From Mesorhizobium sp. Pch-S (GTDB lineage: Bacteria > Pseudomonadota > Alphaproteobacteria > Rhizobiales > Rhizobiaceae): 64,000 bases of DNA. Below, piece by piece: positions 1-8,187 of this stretch. The notes beneath the pieces were generated by a model that worked only from the letters and a program-made list of their open reading frames with translations, was not told the origin of the DNA and did no database searches. The stretch is taken from positions 2,478,501 through 2,542,500 of the forward strand of contig NZ_CP029562.1 of assembly GCF_004136315.1 (NCBI RefSeq), read 5' to 3'. The position numbers were made by a program, and so were the translations under genes. Position 1 is the first letter of the stretch, and each line of letters starts with the position of its first letter.

Positions 1-516
1 GATGCCCAGCTAGCTGTCCACGACTATGTCGGGCTCGGCCGTATCCCCCATGCCGGACTTCGTCGTCGCAGCGACGACCGCAATGTCGTGATCGACGCGC
101 TGGAGCGAACCGGCCTGCTTGCCCTGCGCGACCGCCGCATGGGCTCGCTTTCCGGTGGCGAGCGCCAACGCGCGCAGCTGGCGCGGGCGATCGCGCAGCA
201 GCCGCACGTGCTGTTCCTTGACGAGCCGACAAACCATCTCGACCCGCGCGCCCGCGGCGAATTGCTGGAGTTCGTCGCCAGGTTGGGCATCGCAGTCGTC
301 ACGGTGCTGCACGATCTGCCGCTGGTTGCACCCTTCGCCACCCACGTTGCCGTAATGAGCAGGGCGCGCCTCGTCGCGCTCGGCACGCCGCGCGAAACGC
401 TCACGGCAGAGCTGGTGCGCGAGGTCTTTGGCATCGACGTGCTCAGACTGCCTCATCCGGACGAACAGGATCGCGAACTGACGGTCTTCGACGTGCCGAT
501 ACGCCTTTCCCGCTGA
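1..516 (+). CDS. ABC transporter ATP-binding protein, FecE/BtuD type (5' end missing)
   Basis: This is the C-terminal 171 residues of an ABC-importer ATPase; the reading frame is open from base 1, so the Walker A part lies outside the window. It shows the signature LSGGERQRAQLARA at about residue 50, Walker B LFLDEPTNHLD at about residue 71 and the switch histidine in VLHDLP at about residue 104. It should energise uptake through the binding protein and FecCD permease that follow, with only 21 bases to the next start, so the three form one operon. The family imports iron-siderophores, haem or cobalamin; the sequence does not say which. The subfamily call rests mainly on the FecCD-type partner. 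Confidence 0.9.
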   Translation, partial: DAQLAVHDYVGLGRIPHAGLRRRSDDRNVVIDALERTGLLALRDRRMGSLSGGERQRAQLARAIAQQPHVLFLDEPTNHLDPRARGELLEFVARLGIAVVTVLHDLPLVAPFATHVAVMSRARLVALGTPRETLTAELVREVFGIDVLRLPHPDEQDRELTVFDVPIRLSR

Positions 517-537
517 ACCGATCCATCCGGAGCCGCC

Positions 538-1485
538 ATGAAACGCCTCGCTTTCTGCCTTGCCGCCACGCTTCTTTCGTCTGCTGCCTTTGCCTTCCCG
601 GTCACCGTCGACAGCTGCGGCATTCCGGTGACTTTCGACGCCGCCCCGAAACGCGCGGTGATCAACGATCTCAACATGTCGGAAATGGCCTTTGCGCTCG
701 GCCTGCAACCGGAGATCGTCGGCCTGACCGGCATCACCGGCTGGTACAAGGTCGACGACGCCTTCAAGAAGGCGCAAGGCTCGATCCCGGAACTCGCACC
801 CAAATATCCGACGCTGGAGAACCTGCTGGCGGTCGAGCCCGACTTCTTCTTTGCCGGCTGGTACTACGGCATGAAGCCCGGCGGCGACGTGACGCCCGAC
901 ACGCTGGCGCCACACGGGATCAAGACGCTGGTGCTCAGCGAAAGCTGCGTCCACCTCGACAAGAACCGGCCGGCGGCTTCGATGGATCTGCTGTACGGCG
1001 ACGTTGAGAAGCTCGGCAAGATCTTCGGCAAGGAGAGCGAGGCCCACGCACTGGTTGCCGGATGGAAGGAAAGGCTCGCCGCCATCACCGCCAAGGTCGG
1101 CAGCCGCAGCGGCACACGTGTGTTCCTCTACGATTCCGGCGAGGACAAACCTTTCACTGCCGGCAAATTCGCGATCCCCACGGCAATGATCGAGGCGGCC
1201 GGCGGCAGGAACATCATGGACGACCTGCCCACCAACTGGGGCAACACGGACTGGGAAACCGTCGCTACCCGCAACCCCGAATTCCTGGTGCTGCTCGACT
1301 ACCAGGATGACGCCGGCTACCGGAAGCTGCTGAACTTCCTGAAGACGCATCCGGCGATGAAAGAAACCGACGCCGTCAAGAACGAGCGTTTCGTTGCCCT
1401 GCGCTATGCGGAGCTGACGCCCGGCCCGGCCAACATCGAGGCCATCGACAAGATCGCCAAGGCGATGCACCCGGAGGCCTTCTGA
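538..1485 (+). CDS. Periplasmic substrate-binding protein of iron-siderophore/corrinoid ABC importer
   Basis: The protein has 315 residues. A clear Sec signal peptide (MKR followed by a hydrophobic stretch ending SSAAFA) is followed by a TroA/FepB-like fold: an early strand VTVDSCGIPVTFDAAPKRAV, typical of the first beta strand and loop of this family, and a middle PDFFFAGWYYG segment. It captures the ligand in the periplasm and delivers it to the permease encoded two bases downstream. Gene order ATPase, binding protein, permease fits a FecBCD/BtuFCD importer. The ligand is unknown; no cobalamin riboswitch or Fur box can be judged because the operon start lies outside the window. Confidence 0.88.
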   Translation: MKRLAFCLAATLLSSAAFAFPVTVDSCGIPVTFDAAPKRAVINDLNMSEMAFALGLQPEIVGLTGITGWYKVDDAFKKAQGSIPELAPKYPTLENLLAVEPDFFFAGWYYGMKPGGDVTPDTLAPHGIKTLVLSESCVHLDKNRPAASMDLLYGDVEKLGKIFGKESEAHALVAGWKERLAAITAKVGSRSGTRVFLYDSGEDKPFTAGKFAIPTAMIEAAGGRNIMDDLPTNWGNTDWETVATRNPEFLVLLDYQDDAGYRKLLNFLKTHPAMKETDAVKNERFVALRYAELTPGPANIEAIDKIAKAMHPEAF

Positions 1486-1487
1486 GC

Positions 1488-2501
1488 GTGCCCAGCCGAT
1501 CCTACGGCTTGGCCATCGGCACGGGTCTGGCGCTTGTCATCCTGCTGGCGCTCCTCTCCATCGCCTATGGCTCGACCGTCATTCCGCTCGGTGACGTCAT
1601 CGCAGCACTCGCCCATGCCGTTGGCCTGGACGCTGGCGGCGTGACTGCACCGGTGGAGAAGATCATCGTCGACCTCAGGCTCCCGCGCGCCATCCTCGCC
1701 ATCTGTGTCGGCGCCGGCCTTGCCGTGGTCGGCGCGCTTCTGCAGACGGTGACGCGCAACGACCTCGCCGATCCGTTCCTGTTCGGCCTGTCCTCGGGTG
1801 CCGCTGCCGGTGCAGTTTCGGTGATCACGGTGTTCGGCGACCGCCTGGGTGTGTGGACGCTTCCGATCGCCGCTTTCGTCGGCGGCATCCTCACCGCCTT
1901 CGTCGTGCTGCTGCTTGTCAACCGCATACGCGGCCAGGGCCCGGAGCGATTGATCCTTGCCGGTCTTGCCGTCTCCTTCCTGTTCACGGCGCTGACCAAC
2001 TATCTGGTCTTCGCCGGTGACCAGCGCGCCGCCCATTCAGTGCTGTTCTGGACGATGGGCGGGCTGGGCCTCGCCCGCTGGGGCAATATCGGCCTGGCGG
2101 TCGCCGGGGCAGCCGTCATTCTCGTTTTCGCGCTGCGCTATCATCGCTGGCTTGACGCTTTCCTGGCCGGCGAGAACACCGCGGAAAGCCTCGGCGTTCC
2201 GGTGGTGCGCTTCCGGACGCTGACCTTTCTCGCCGCGGCGCTGTCGACGGCGATCCTGGTTTCCGTTGCCGGTGTCATCGGCTTCGTGGGATTGATGATC
2301 CCGCATGTCGCGCGCCGCTTCGCCGGCCCGTTGCATCTGCGACTGGCCATTGCCTGCGCCGTCTTCGGCGCGGTGCTCCTGCTTGCCAGCGACCTGCTGG
2401 CACGCACGCTCCTGCCGCCGCAGGAATTGCCGATCGGCATCATCACCAGCTCGATTGGCGCGCTGTTCGTGGTCGCCACCCTGCTGCGCAAGCGGTTCTG
2501 A
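1488..2501 (+). CDS. FecCD-family ABC transporter permease
   Basis: A 337-residue integral membrane protein with roughly ten hydrophobic helices, the expected length for a FecCD/BtuC permease. Visible family landmarks are the LRLPRAILAICVGAGLAVVGA segment near residue 65 and the cytoplasmic coupling region GFVGLMIPHVARRF near residue 265, where the ATPase docks. The start is GTG, two bases after the TGA of the binding protein, which implies translational coupling. It forms the channel of the importer encoded by this operon. The C-terminal LPIGIITSSIGALFFV-type ending is also typical. No terminator is obvious after it. Confidence 0.92.
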   Translation: MPSRSYGLAIGTGLALVILLALLSIAYGSTVIPLGDVIAALAHAVGLDAGGVTAPVEKIIVDLRLPRAILAICVGAGLAVVGALLQTVTRNDLADPFLFGLSSGAAAGAVSVITVFGDRLGVWTLPIAAFVGGILTAFVVLLLVNRIRGQGPERLILAGLAVSFLFTALTNYLVFAGDQRAAHSVLFWTMGGLGLARWGNIGLAVAGAAVILVFALRYHRWLDAFLAGENTAESLGVPVVRFRTLTFLAAALSTAILVSVAGVIGFVGLMIPHVARRFAGPLHLRLAIACAVFGAVLLLASDLLARTLLPPQELPIGIITSSIGALFVVATLLRKRF

Positions 2502-2656
2502 ACCGGAAGCCATTCCACCGCCTTGGAATAGCGCCACACTTGTTACTCACACTGTTCGGCCTCCGAAGGCACACTGCCCGACACCAGCACCGGGTGATGA
2601 GCGACGACGCTTCCGACCTCGGGCACGGCATCGCCCTGACAAGGAGGTTCAGAACA

Positions 2657-3454
2657 ATGACCACATCCGCCGAAAACAAACGCGACGAAATCCTGGCTGC
2701 CCTGCACAGGCCGCCGGTGGTCACACCGGAAGCGTGGGAGCAGGCGCGTCAGCAGCTGCTCGTGAAGGAGAAGGCCCACACGCGCGCCCGCGATGCACTG
2801 GCCGCGGAGCGCCGCCGCATGCCGTGGGTGGAAGTGACCAAGGACTATGTCTTCGAGACCCCGAACGGCAAGGCAAGCCTGCATGACCTGTTCGCGGGCC
2901 GCCGGCAGCTCATCCTTTACCGCGCCTTCTTCGAGCCCGGCGTGTATGGCTGGCCTGACCATGCCTGCCGGGGCTGCTCGATGGTGGCCGACCAGGTCGC
3001 CCATGTCTCGCATCTCAATGCCCGCGACACCACGCTGGTCTTTGCCTCGCGCGCACCGCAGGCGGACATCCTGCGTGTGAAGGCCCGGATGGGCTGGGAC
3101 CGCATTCCCTGGGTCACCATCGTCGACAGTTTCGACGTCGATTTCGGCGTGGACGAATGGCACGGCCACAACGTCTTCCTGCGCGACGGCGATCGCATCT
3201 TCCGCACCTATTTCATCGCCGATCGTGCCGACGAACAGATGGGCGGCACCTGGAACTATCTCGACATCACACCGCTCGGCCGCCAGGAAGTCTGGGAGGA
3301 TTCGCCCGAGGGCTATCCGCAGACCCCGACCTATAAATGGTGGAACTGGAACGACAGCTACGTTACCGAAGCAGAGCCGGACAAGGGATGGGTCGCGATT
3401 TCAGACGCCGGCGAAGAAGCGATGCGCGCCAAAGCAACGAGTGCGAAATCATGA
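2657..3454 (+). CDS. DUF899 family thioredoxin-fold protein
   Basis: A 265-residue protein of the DUF899 family, recognised from the N-terminal helix rich in Glu/Arg (AAERRRMPWVEV), the LFAGRRQLILYRAFF segment and the GCSMVADQVAHVSHL stretch with a single conserved Cys near residue 108. The family has a thioredoxin-like fold but its reaction is not established. ATG 2657 was chosen because a near-perfect AAGGAGG lies 9 bases upstream (2641-2647); the frame is open further upstream but without such a site. The stop overlaps the start of the next gene (ATGA), so the two are cotranscribed. Confidence 0.85.
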   Translation: MTTSAENKRDEILAALHRPPVVTPEAWEQARQQLLVKEKAHTRARDALAAERRRMPWVEVTKDYVFETPNGKASLHDLFAGRRQLILYRAFFEPGVYGWPDHACRGCSMVADQVAHVSHLNARDTTLVFASRAPQADILRVKARMGWDRIPWVTIVDSFDVDFGVDEWHGHNVFLRDGDRIFRTYFIADRADEQMGGTWNYLDITPLGRQEVWEDSPEGYPQTPTYKWWNWNDSYVTEAEPDKGWVAISDAGEEAMRAKATSAKS

Positions 3455-3810
3455 GCCGCTCGTGCTGCTCCATCTGGGCCGACGAGGAAACCCCTCGCCG
3501 GACCAGTGCCCGCACCGGCGACAGCGTGAAGCCCGTCGGCCATGCGGCAGCGCCAACCGCAACGGACGGTACTGCGCTCGACCATGCACCCGCGCTGGCG
3601 GCGTCGGACTGGCTGGCACTGGCGGCTTCGCCGACTTTTGCCGCCATGGCCTTGCTGACCGGCATCACGGGTGGACCAGCCGAGATGCTGTGCTCATCCG
3701 CGACGGGAATGCCGCTCGGTGGCATGGTGGTGATGTATCTGCTGATGAGCGCCTTCCATCTGGCGCCATGGCTGAGGCTGGTACGGGCGGGTCGTTCGGC
3801 GGATCACTGA
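3451..3810 (+). CDS. Hypothetical two-helix membrane protein
   Basis: A 119-residue protein that I do not recognise. Its ATG overlaps the stop of the DUF899 gene (ATGA), which supports it being real. The N-terminal 50 residues are polar with a CC pair (SRSCCSIW) and a low-complexity Ala/Thr stretch; two hydrophobic segments follow (about 55-75 and 80-105) and the tail is basic (RLVRAGR). It is probably a small inner-membrane protein with a cytoplasmic N-terminus. The function may be linked to the DUF899 partner, but that is inference from the overlap alone. Confidence 0.6.
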   Translation: MSRSCCSIWADEETPRRTSARTGDSVKPVGHAAAPTATDGTALDHAPALAASDWLALAASPTFAAMALLTGITGGPAEMLCSSATGMPLGGMVVMYLLMSAFHLAPWLRLVRAGRSADH

Positions 3811-3878
3811 GGACAGGGGCATGACCGAGCCTGCATGACCCAGCGTCCGGTGATCTGCGACGCTGTCCTTCGAGGACG

Positions 3879-4265
3879 TCAAAGCTGTCGTGCGATCGAG
3901 GCCTTGTCGATGATCGACCAGACCTTTTCGATCCTGCCGCCGGCGAATTCGTAGAATACGTTCTCATCGAACTGAACCCGCCTGCCGTTGACGGGCAGGT
4001 CGAACAAGGTGCCGGTCGGCGTGCAGTCGAACCGCAGGCGGCTGGCGATATGCGGCGGATCGGCGATCAGCCGTTCGATCCGAAAATGAAGATCCGGGAT
4101 CGCACGAAAGTCGCCCTCGAGCATCTTACGGTAGCCGGAAAGCCCGACTTCGATACCATTGTAGCGGACATCGTCATGAACGAACCGCCGGAGTTCGTTC
4201 CAATCCTGCCGGTTCAGGCAGCCAATATAGGCCCGATAGGCGGAGACCAGCATCTCACGTGTCAT
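3879..4265 (-). CDS. SnoaL-like / NTF2-fold protein (ester cyclase type)
   Basis: A 128-residue single-domain protein with the NTF2-like pattern of the SnoaL family. The N-terminal helix pair VSAYRAYIGCLNRQDW is followed by the conserved VHDDVRYNG strand, GYRKMLEGDFRAIPDLHF, and a C-terminal FDENVFYEFAGGRIEKVWSIID segment. The family includes polyketide cyclases and many small isomerase-like enzymes; the substrate is unknown. It lies 61 bases downstream of a dehydrogenase gene on the same strand and may be cotranscribed with it, although three 12-bp repeats lie in between. It ends facing the DUF899 pair. Confidence 0.75.
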   Translation of the reverse strand: MTREMLVSAYRAYIGCLNRQDWNELRRFVHDDVRYNGIEVGLSGYRKMLEGDFRAIPDLHFRIERLIADPPHIASRLRFDCTPTGTLFDLPVNGRRVQFDENVFYEFAGGRIEKVWSIIDKASIARQL

Positions 4266-4270
4266 TGTGT

Positions 4271-4306
4271 ATCCCTGGGCGCATCCCTGGACGTATCCCT
4301 GGTGGG
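4271..4306. repeat. Tandem 12-bp repeat, three units
   Basis: Three head-to-tail 12-bp units, each beginning ATCCCTGG with four variable bases after it, start at 4271, 4283 and 4295. The array ends just upstream of the SnoaL-like start codon (4265, minus strand) and so lies in its leader. Unit-length changes here would alter the spacing before the gene. Confidence 0.7.
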
Positions 4307-4326
4307 TTCGTCGATGAACAATGCGG

Positions 4327-5241
4327 TCAAAGGGATCCGGTTGCCTGCGTTCCCTTTATTGACTTCTCCGCCGCTGCTTCGCGCAGCACCTTGATCACCG
4401 CGCTGGGTTCTTCGGCACTGAACCCGGCATCCCTTGCGCGCCGAAAGACGCCGGCAGCGAAATCCGGAAACTGCGCGCCTATCCCGAGATCGCGTGACGT
4501 CTCGGCAAGCAAGCCGACATCGGAACTGATGATCCGGATCGTGGCCTCCGCATCGCCAAAACGATCCTCGGCGATGACGCGCCCCATATGGCGCATATCT
4601 TCGCTGAAGAACGCGGCCATCCCCGCCATCATCTCGCCGAACATGGCAGTGTCGATGCCTTCCGCCTCACAGACGGCGGCGCCATGGCTGAAACCGATCC
4701 AGTGCGCGGCAAAATAGGCCAGTCCGGCATTCGACAAGGTTTTGGCGTGACCGAAATCGGGGCCCATGTAGCTGAGACCACCGCCCAGCAGCTTCAGAAG
4801 AGGTTCGGCGGCTGCAAACACGTCTTCCTTGCCGACAATGAGGAGCCCGGCCTCGGGACTGCCGATCTGCCTGGGCCATGCACCGATGGCGCCGTCGAGA
4901 TAGCTGCCGCCTTGGGAGACGACCCAGGCCCCAAACGCACGCGCCTGATGGGGTGTCCCCGAACTCAGCTGCACGATCAAGCGACCATCGAGCTTTTCGG
5001 CCAGGTCGTCGATGCGGAACATGCCGGACGTCGCCTCGTAATCGGACAGGCAGATCACCACCGTCGGACTGGCCGTGACGGCGTCAGCCATACTGGACGC
5101 ACGGTTGGCCCCCGATCGTACCAGCGCCGAGGCCTTGGCCAGCGTCCGGTTCCAGACGGTGACAGACTTTCCGCCTGCCAGAAAGGCTCGGGCCAGCGCG
5201 CTGCCCATCTCGCCAAGGCCAATCACGGTTACATCGCTCAT
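4327..5241 (-). CDS. NAD(P)-dependent beta-hydroxyacid dehydrogenase / imine reductase-like protein
   Basis: A 304-residue protein of the 6-phosphogluconate/3-hydroxyisobutyrate dehydrogenase superfamily. The Rossmann motif VIGLGEMGSALARAFL at residues 5-20 is followed by VWNRT, typical of NADP-binding members. The substrate loop reads LSSGTPHQARAF and the catalytic-helix region GHAKTLSNAG has Lys replaced or shifted relative to the classical KxxN motif. Many members with this pattern are imine reductases. The dimerising all-helical C-terminal domain is complete. Start ATG 5241 has GAGGAT upstream. It is divergent from a TetR gene across a repeat-rich region that probably regulates both. Confidence 0.72.
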   Translation of the reverse strand: MSDVTVIGLGEMGSALARAFLAGGKSVTVWNRTLAKASALVRSGANRASSMADAVTASPTVVICLSDYEATSGMFRIDDLAEKLDGRLIVQLSSGTPHQARAFGAWVVSQGGSYLDGAIGAWPRQIGSPEAGLLIVGKEDVFAAAEPLLKLLGGGLSYMGPDFGHAKTLSNAGLAYFAAHWIGFSHGAAVCEAEGIDTAMFGEMMAGMAAFFSEDMRHMGRVIAEDRFGDAEATIRIISSDVGLLAETSRDLGIGAQFPDFAAGVFRRARDAGFSAEEPSAVIKVLREAAAEKSIKGTQATGSL

Positions 5242-5251
5242 GGAGACATCC

Positions 5252-5306
5252 TCGCTTGATTTTGATTCCTACAAAATGTAACTTACAAAATGTAGAAATC
5301 AAGCGA
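5252..5306. promoter_or_regulatory. Nested operator-like repeats between dehydrogenase and TetR genes
   Basis: An 11-bp perfect inverted repeat (TCGCTTGATTT at 5252-5262, AAATCAAGCGA at 5296-5306) encloses two identical copies of TACAAAATGTA at 5270-5280 and 5284-5294. Each copy is itself a TACA...TGTA dyad, and the two lie 14 bp apart. The cluster sits immediately upstream of the dehydrogenase start (5241, minus) and at the 5' edge of the TetR reading frame, the expected place for an autoregulatory TetR operator. The repeats are read directly; operator function is inferred. Confidence 0.65.
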
Positions 5307-5888
5307 GAGACTCATCCCCTGGTCAAGCTGCCGAAAGACCAACGCCGCGAACAGCTGCTCGATGCCGCCATGGCGATCGTTCGCGAGGATGGCGCCGACG
5401 CGCTGTCGCTGGTCACCCTTGCGGTCAAGGCGGGGGTGAGCCGGCCGGTCACCTACGATCATTTTTCGACGCGAGCAGGGCTGCTTGTCGCGCTCTTCCA
5501 GCGCCTGGAAGACCAGTATGTACAGGCGCTTCGAAATGCGCTGGACGTCGCCCCACACGAACTCGGCACCACCGCCGATCTCATGAGCAGGGCTTATTTC
5601 AATTGCCTTGCCGATCTCGGACCGGAGGCTCCGGCCATTTCGGCTGCGCTCCAGGGCAGCGAAGAAATGGCCCTGCAGCAACGCGCCATGGTCGGCGAAT
5701 ACATCGCGATCATGTGCAAGGCGCTGCAGCCCTTCACGGACATGGACATCGCATCGTTGCGCCTCACCTGCATCGGCCTGCTGGGCGCAGCGGAAGCGAT
5801 TGCACGCGAGCAGCAGGAAGGGCGCATCCCCGAGGCAGCGGCAATCGCCGCCTTCTCATCGCTGATCGCCAGAGGCGTCGGTCGCTAA
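5256..5888 (+). CDS. TetR/AcrR family transcriptional regulator
   Basis: A TetR-type repressor of about 190-210 residues. The N-terminal helix-turn-helix is visible in REQLLDAAMAIVREDGADAL ... GVSRPVTYDHFSTRAGLL, and the rest is the helical ligand-binding domain. The start is unclear. The frame opens with TTG at 5256 and 5262, but both lie inside the operator-like repeats. The family usually begins near residue 22 here (LVKLPKDQ), where only a CTG at 5319 is available; the first in-frame ATG (5367) would remove the first HTH helix. It probably controls the divergent dehydrogenase and itself. Confidence 0.82.
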   Translation: MILIPTKCNLQNVEIKRETHPLVKLPKDQRREQLLDAAMAIVREDGADALSLVTLAVKAGVSRPVTYDHFSTRAGLLVALFQRLEDQYVQALRNALDVAPHELGTTADLMSRAYFNCLADLGPEAPAISAALQGSEEMALQQRAMVGEYIAIMCKALQPFTDMDIASLRLTCIGLLGAAEAIAREQQEGRIPEAAAIAAFSSLIARGVGR

Positions 5889-5942
5889 GCCGGCAAATAC
5901 CGGCAGACCCTTCGTTTCATTTCGGACAGGGGCCGATCGTAT

Positions 5943-5950
5943 TTAACCAT
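5943..5950 (+). promoter_or_regulatory. CtrA-type half motif TTAACCAT
   Basis: TTAACCAT matches the half-site pattern known for the cell-cycle regulator CtrA in alphaproteobacteria. It lies 119 bases upstream of the MHYT-GGDEF-EAL gene. A single 8-mer is weak evidence and no second half-site with canonical spacing was seen. Confidence 0.25.
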
Positions 5951-6068
5951 CGACGCTATCAGAATATTAGCGATTGCTTGGCAACGTCTTGACGCCGACG
6001 GTCGTCAGCCTGGATCCGCAACAATCCGAGCAGCGATCGTCCTGACATAATGGCGCCGGGGGCGTTGT

Positions 6069-8132
6069 ATGCGTGTCGTCTCATGCTTGGTCACGGAGCA
6101 TAACCCGTGGCTCGTGCTGCTTGCCGTGTTCGTCTGCATCGCCGGCAGCTGGGTGACGTTCAGGCTTTTCCGACAGGCCGAGGCGCGCAACGGCTGGCAG
6201 CGGGCCGGCTGGATCTTCCTGGCGGCGCAGGCAGCCGGCTCCTCGATCTGGTGTACGCATTTCATCGCCGTCATCGCCTATGAACATGAGGCGCCTGTCA
6301 CCTTCGATCCCGCCTTTACGATGGTTTCGCTGCTGATCGCGGTTGCCGGCTGTGCCTATGGCTTCTGGCTGTCGATCAGCTTCCGCTTTCCCCTGGCCGC
6401 CGAGGTCGGCGGTGGTGTCGTCGGCATCGCGATCTCGGCAATGCACTACAGCGGCATGATGGCCTACCGCGTCGACGGGCTGATCGACTGGAACCTGGAC
6501 TATGTACTCGCCTCGGTGGCGCTGTCGGTTCTGTTTGCCGGCGTTTCCCTCAGGCAGGCGATCAAGCCATGGCTGGGCGAGACCCGATATCTGCCGGTTG
6601 GTCTGTTTGTTCTTGCCGTGGCATCCCTGCATTTCACCGGAATGACTGCTATCTCGGTGACGCCGTTTTCAACCGCGGCAGACAGCACCACCTCATCGAC
6701 CCTGGCTGCCTTTGCCGTTGTCGGCGTTGGCATGCTGGTCCTGGGAGCCGGTGTCATCAGCTATCTCATCGATGAGCAGACCTCACAGGAAGCATTCGAT
6801 CGCCTGCAGAAGCTGGCGATGACCGATTCCCTTACAGGACTGCCCAACCGGACCAGCGCCATCGAGCACCTGGATCAGGAGATGGAGCGGGCGCGCTACA
6901 CGATCGCAAAGGTCGCCATCATCGGTATCGATCTCGATCGCTTCAAGGAAATCAACGACCTGCGCGGGCACCAGGCCGGCGACGCCACACTGGCGACGAT
7001 CGGCCATCGTCTTGGCGACCTTCTCCAGCACGACGAGTTTGCAGCGCGCATCGGTGGCGACGAGTTCATGTGTGTCAAAGTTTTCATCGAACGCCGTCAA
7101 CTCGATGATTTCCTGAAGCGTCTCGAACAGGTCTTTTCGGAGCCACTTCACATCGGCAATGTCGACCTGGCGGCGGGTGCGAGCCTGGGCGTCGCGCTGT
7201 ATCCCGACGACGGCCACGACCGGCAGGTGCTCATCAGCAATGCCGACCTTGCCATGTATCGCGCAAAGGCCGACATCACCCGAGCCATATGTTTCTATGA
7301 ACCGCAGATGGACAAGGCAGCGCGCGAGCATCATGCCCTGGCGTCCGATCTCAGCCACGCGCTGGAACTCGGCCAGCTCGAGCTCCACTACCAGGTGCAG
7401 AAATCCGTCCAGTCCGGCGATGTACTCGGCTATGAAGCGCTGCTGCGCTGGAGACATCCCACGAGAGGGCCGATTTCACCTTCGGTCTTCATCCCTATCG
7501 CGGAGGAAACCGGCCTCATCCTCGCGATCGGCGAATGGGTCTTGCGCACGGCCTGTGCGGAGGCAGGCCGGTTGGCTAGGCCCTACAAGATCGCCGTCAA
7601 TCTCTCGCCGGTCCAGTTCGCCCACAACGATCTCGCCGGCCTGATACGCGACATCCTTGTCGAGACAGGATTGTCCCCGAACCGGCTGGAGCTGGAAATC
7701 ACCGAATCGACCTTCATTGCCGACAAGAGCAGGGCCCTGCACATCCTGCGGCAGATCAAGGCATTGGGCGTGAAGATATCGATCGACGACTTCGGCGTCG
7801 GCTATTCGTCGTTCGATACGCTGCGCAGCTTTCCCTTCGACAAGATCAAGCTGGACGGGTCCTTCACACGCGAGATGGAGCGAAACACCCATGCCATGGC
7901 CATTGTCCGCTCGGTTCTTGCACTAGGGCAGAGCCTCGGGATCCCGGTCCTGGCCGAAGGCGTCGAGACTGCCTCCCAGTTTCAGATCCTGCGCATCGAA
8001 GGCTGCCATGAGGCACAGGGTTACTACCTTGGGCGCCCCGGGCCGAGGGAAAGCATTTTGCCGGCTTCCCCGGAACAGCCACGACAGGCCATCGCGAATC
8101 TCGGCGACGATCTGGCCCTCTCGACCGGATGA
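6069..8132 (+). CDS. MHYT-GGDEF-EAL membrane protein (cyclic di-GMP turnover)
   Basis: A 687-residue protein in three parts. Residues about 10-235 form seven membrane helices of the MHYT sensor type, with its repeated motifs visible (WCTHF, AMHYSGMMA, LHFTGMTA). A GGDEF domain (about 255-410) has an intact GGDEF at 329-333, but the RxxD inhibitory site is absent (QHDE instead). An EAL domain (about 430-670) has EALLRW at 456-461, EITES, DDFGVGYSS, IKLDGSF and AEGVET, so the phosphodiesterase residues are present. It probably senses a small ligand or metal at the membrane and makes or breaks c-di-GMP. It is monocistronic, followed by a strong terminator. Confidence 0.93.
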   Translation: MRVVSCLVTEHNPWLVLLAVFVCIAGSWVTFRLFRQAEARNGWQRAGWIFLAAQAAGSSIWCTHFIAVIAYEHEAPVTFDPAFTMVSLLIAVAGCAYGFWLSISFRFPLAAEVGGGVVGIAISAMHYSGMMAYRVDGLIDWNLDYVLASVALSVLFAGVSLRQAIKPWLGETRYLPVGLFVLAVASLHFTGMTAISVTPFSTAADSTTSSTLAAFAVVGVGMLVLGAGVISYLIDEQTSQEAFDRLQKLAMTDSLTGLPNRTSAIEHLDQEMERARYTIAKVAIIGIDLDRFKEINDLRGHQAGDATLATIGHRLGDLLQHDEFAARIGGDEFMCVKVFIERRQLDDFLKRLEQVFSEPLHIGNVDLAAGASLGVALYPDDGHDRQVLISNADLAMYRAKADITRAICFYEPQMDKAAREHHALASDLSHALELGQLELHYQVQKSVQSGDVLGYEALLRWRHPTRGPISPSVFIPIAEETGLILAIGEWVLRTACAEAGRLARPYKIAVNLSPVQFAHNDLAGLIRDILVETGLSPNRLELEITESTFIADKSRALHILRQIKALGVKISIDDFGVGYSSFDTLRSFPFDKIKLDGSFTREMERNTHAMAIVRSVLALGQSLGIPVLAEGVETASQFQILRIEGCHEAQGYYLGRPGPRESILPASPEQPRQAIANLGDDLALSTG

Positions 8133-8151
8133 GGGCAGGCAACGACCTGTG

Positions 8152-8180
8152 AAAAACCCCGGCCGTCAACCGGGGTTTTT
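8152..8180. terminator. Bidirectional rho-independent terminator
   Basis: An 11-bp perfect stem (AAAAACCCCGG / CCGGGGTTTTT) with a 7-base loop, bordered by A and T tracts. It separates the convergent c-di-GMP gene (+) and the small Tat-signal gene (-) and can end both. Confidence 0.9.
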
Positions 8181-8187
8181 CGTTCCA

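Noticed and set aside
2502..2656. Possible cobalamin riboswitch near the ABC operon
   Set aside because: The gap lies after, not before, the importer genes and shows no B12-box-like sequence.
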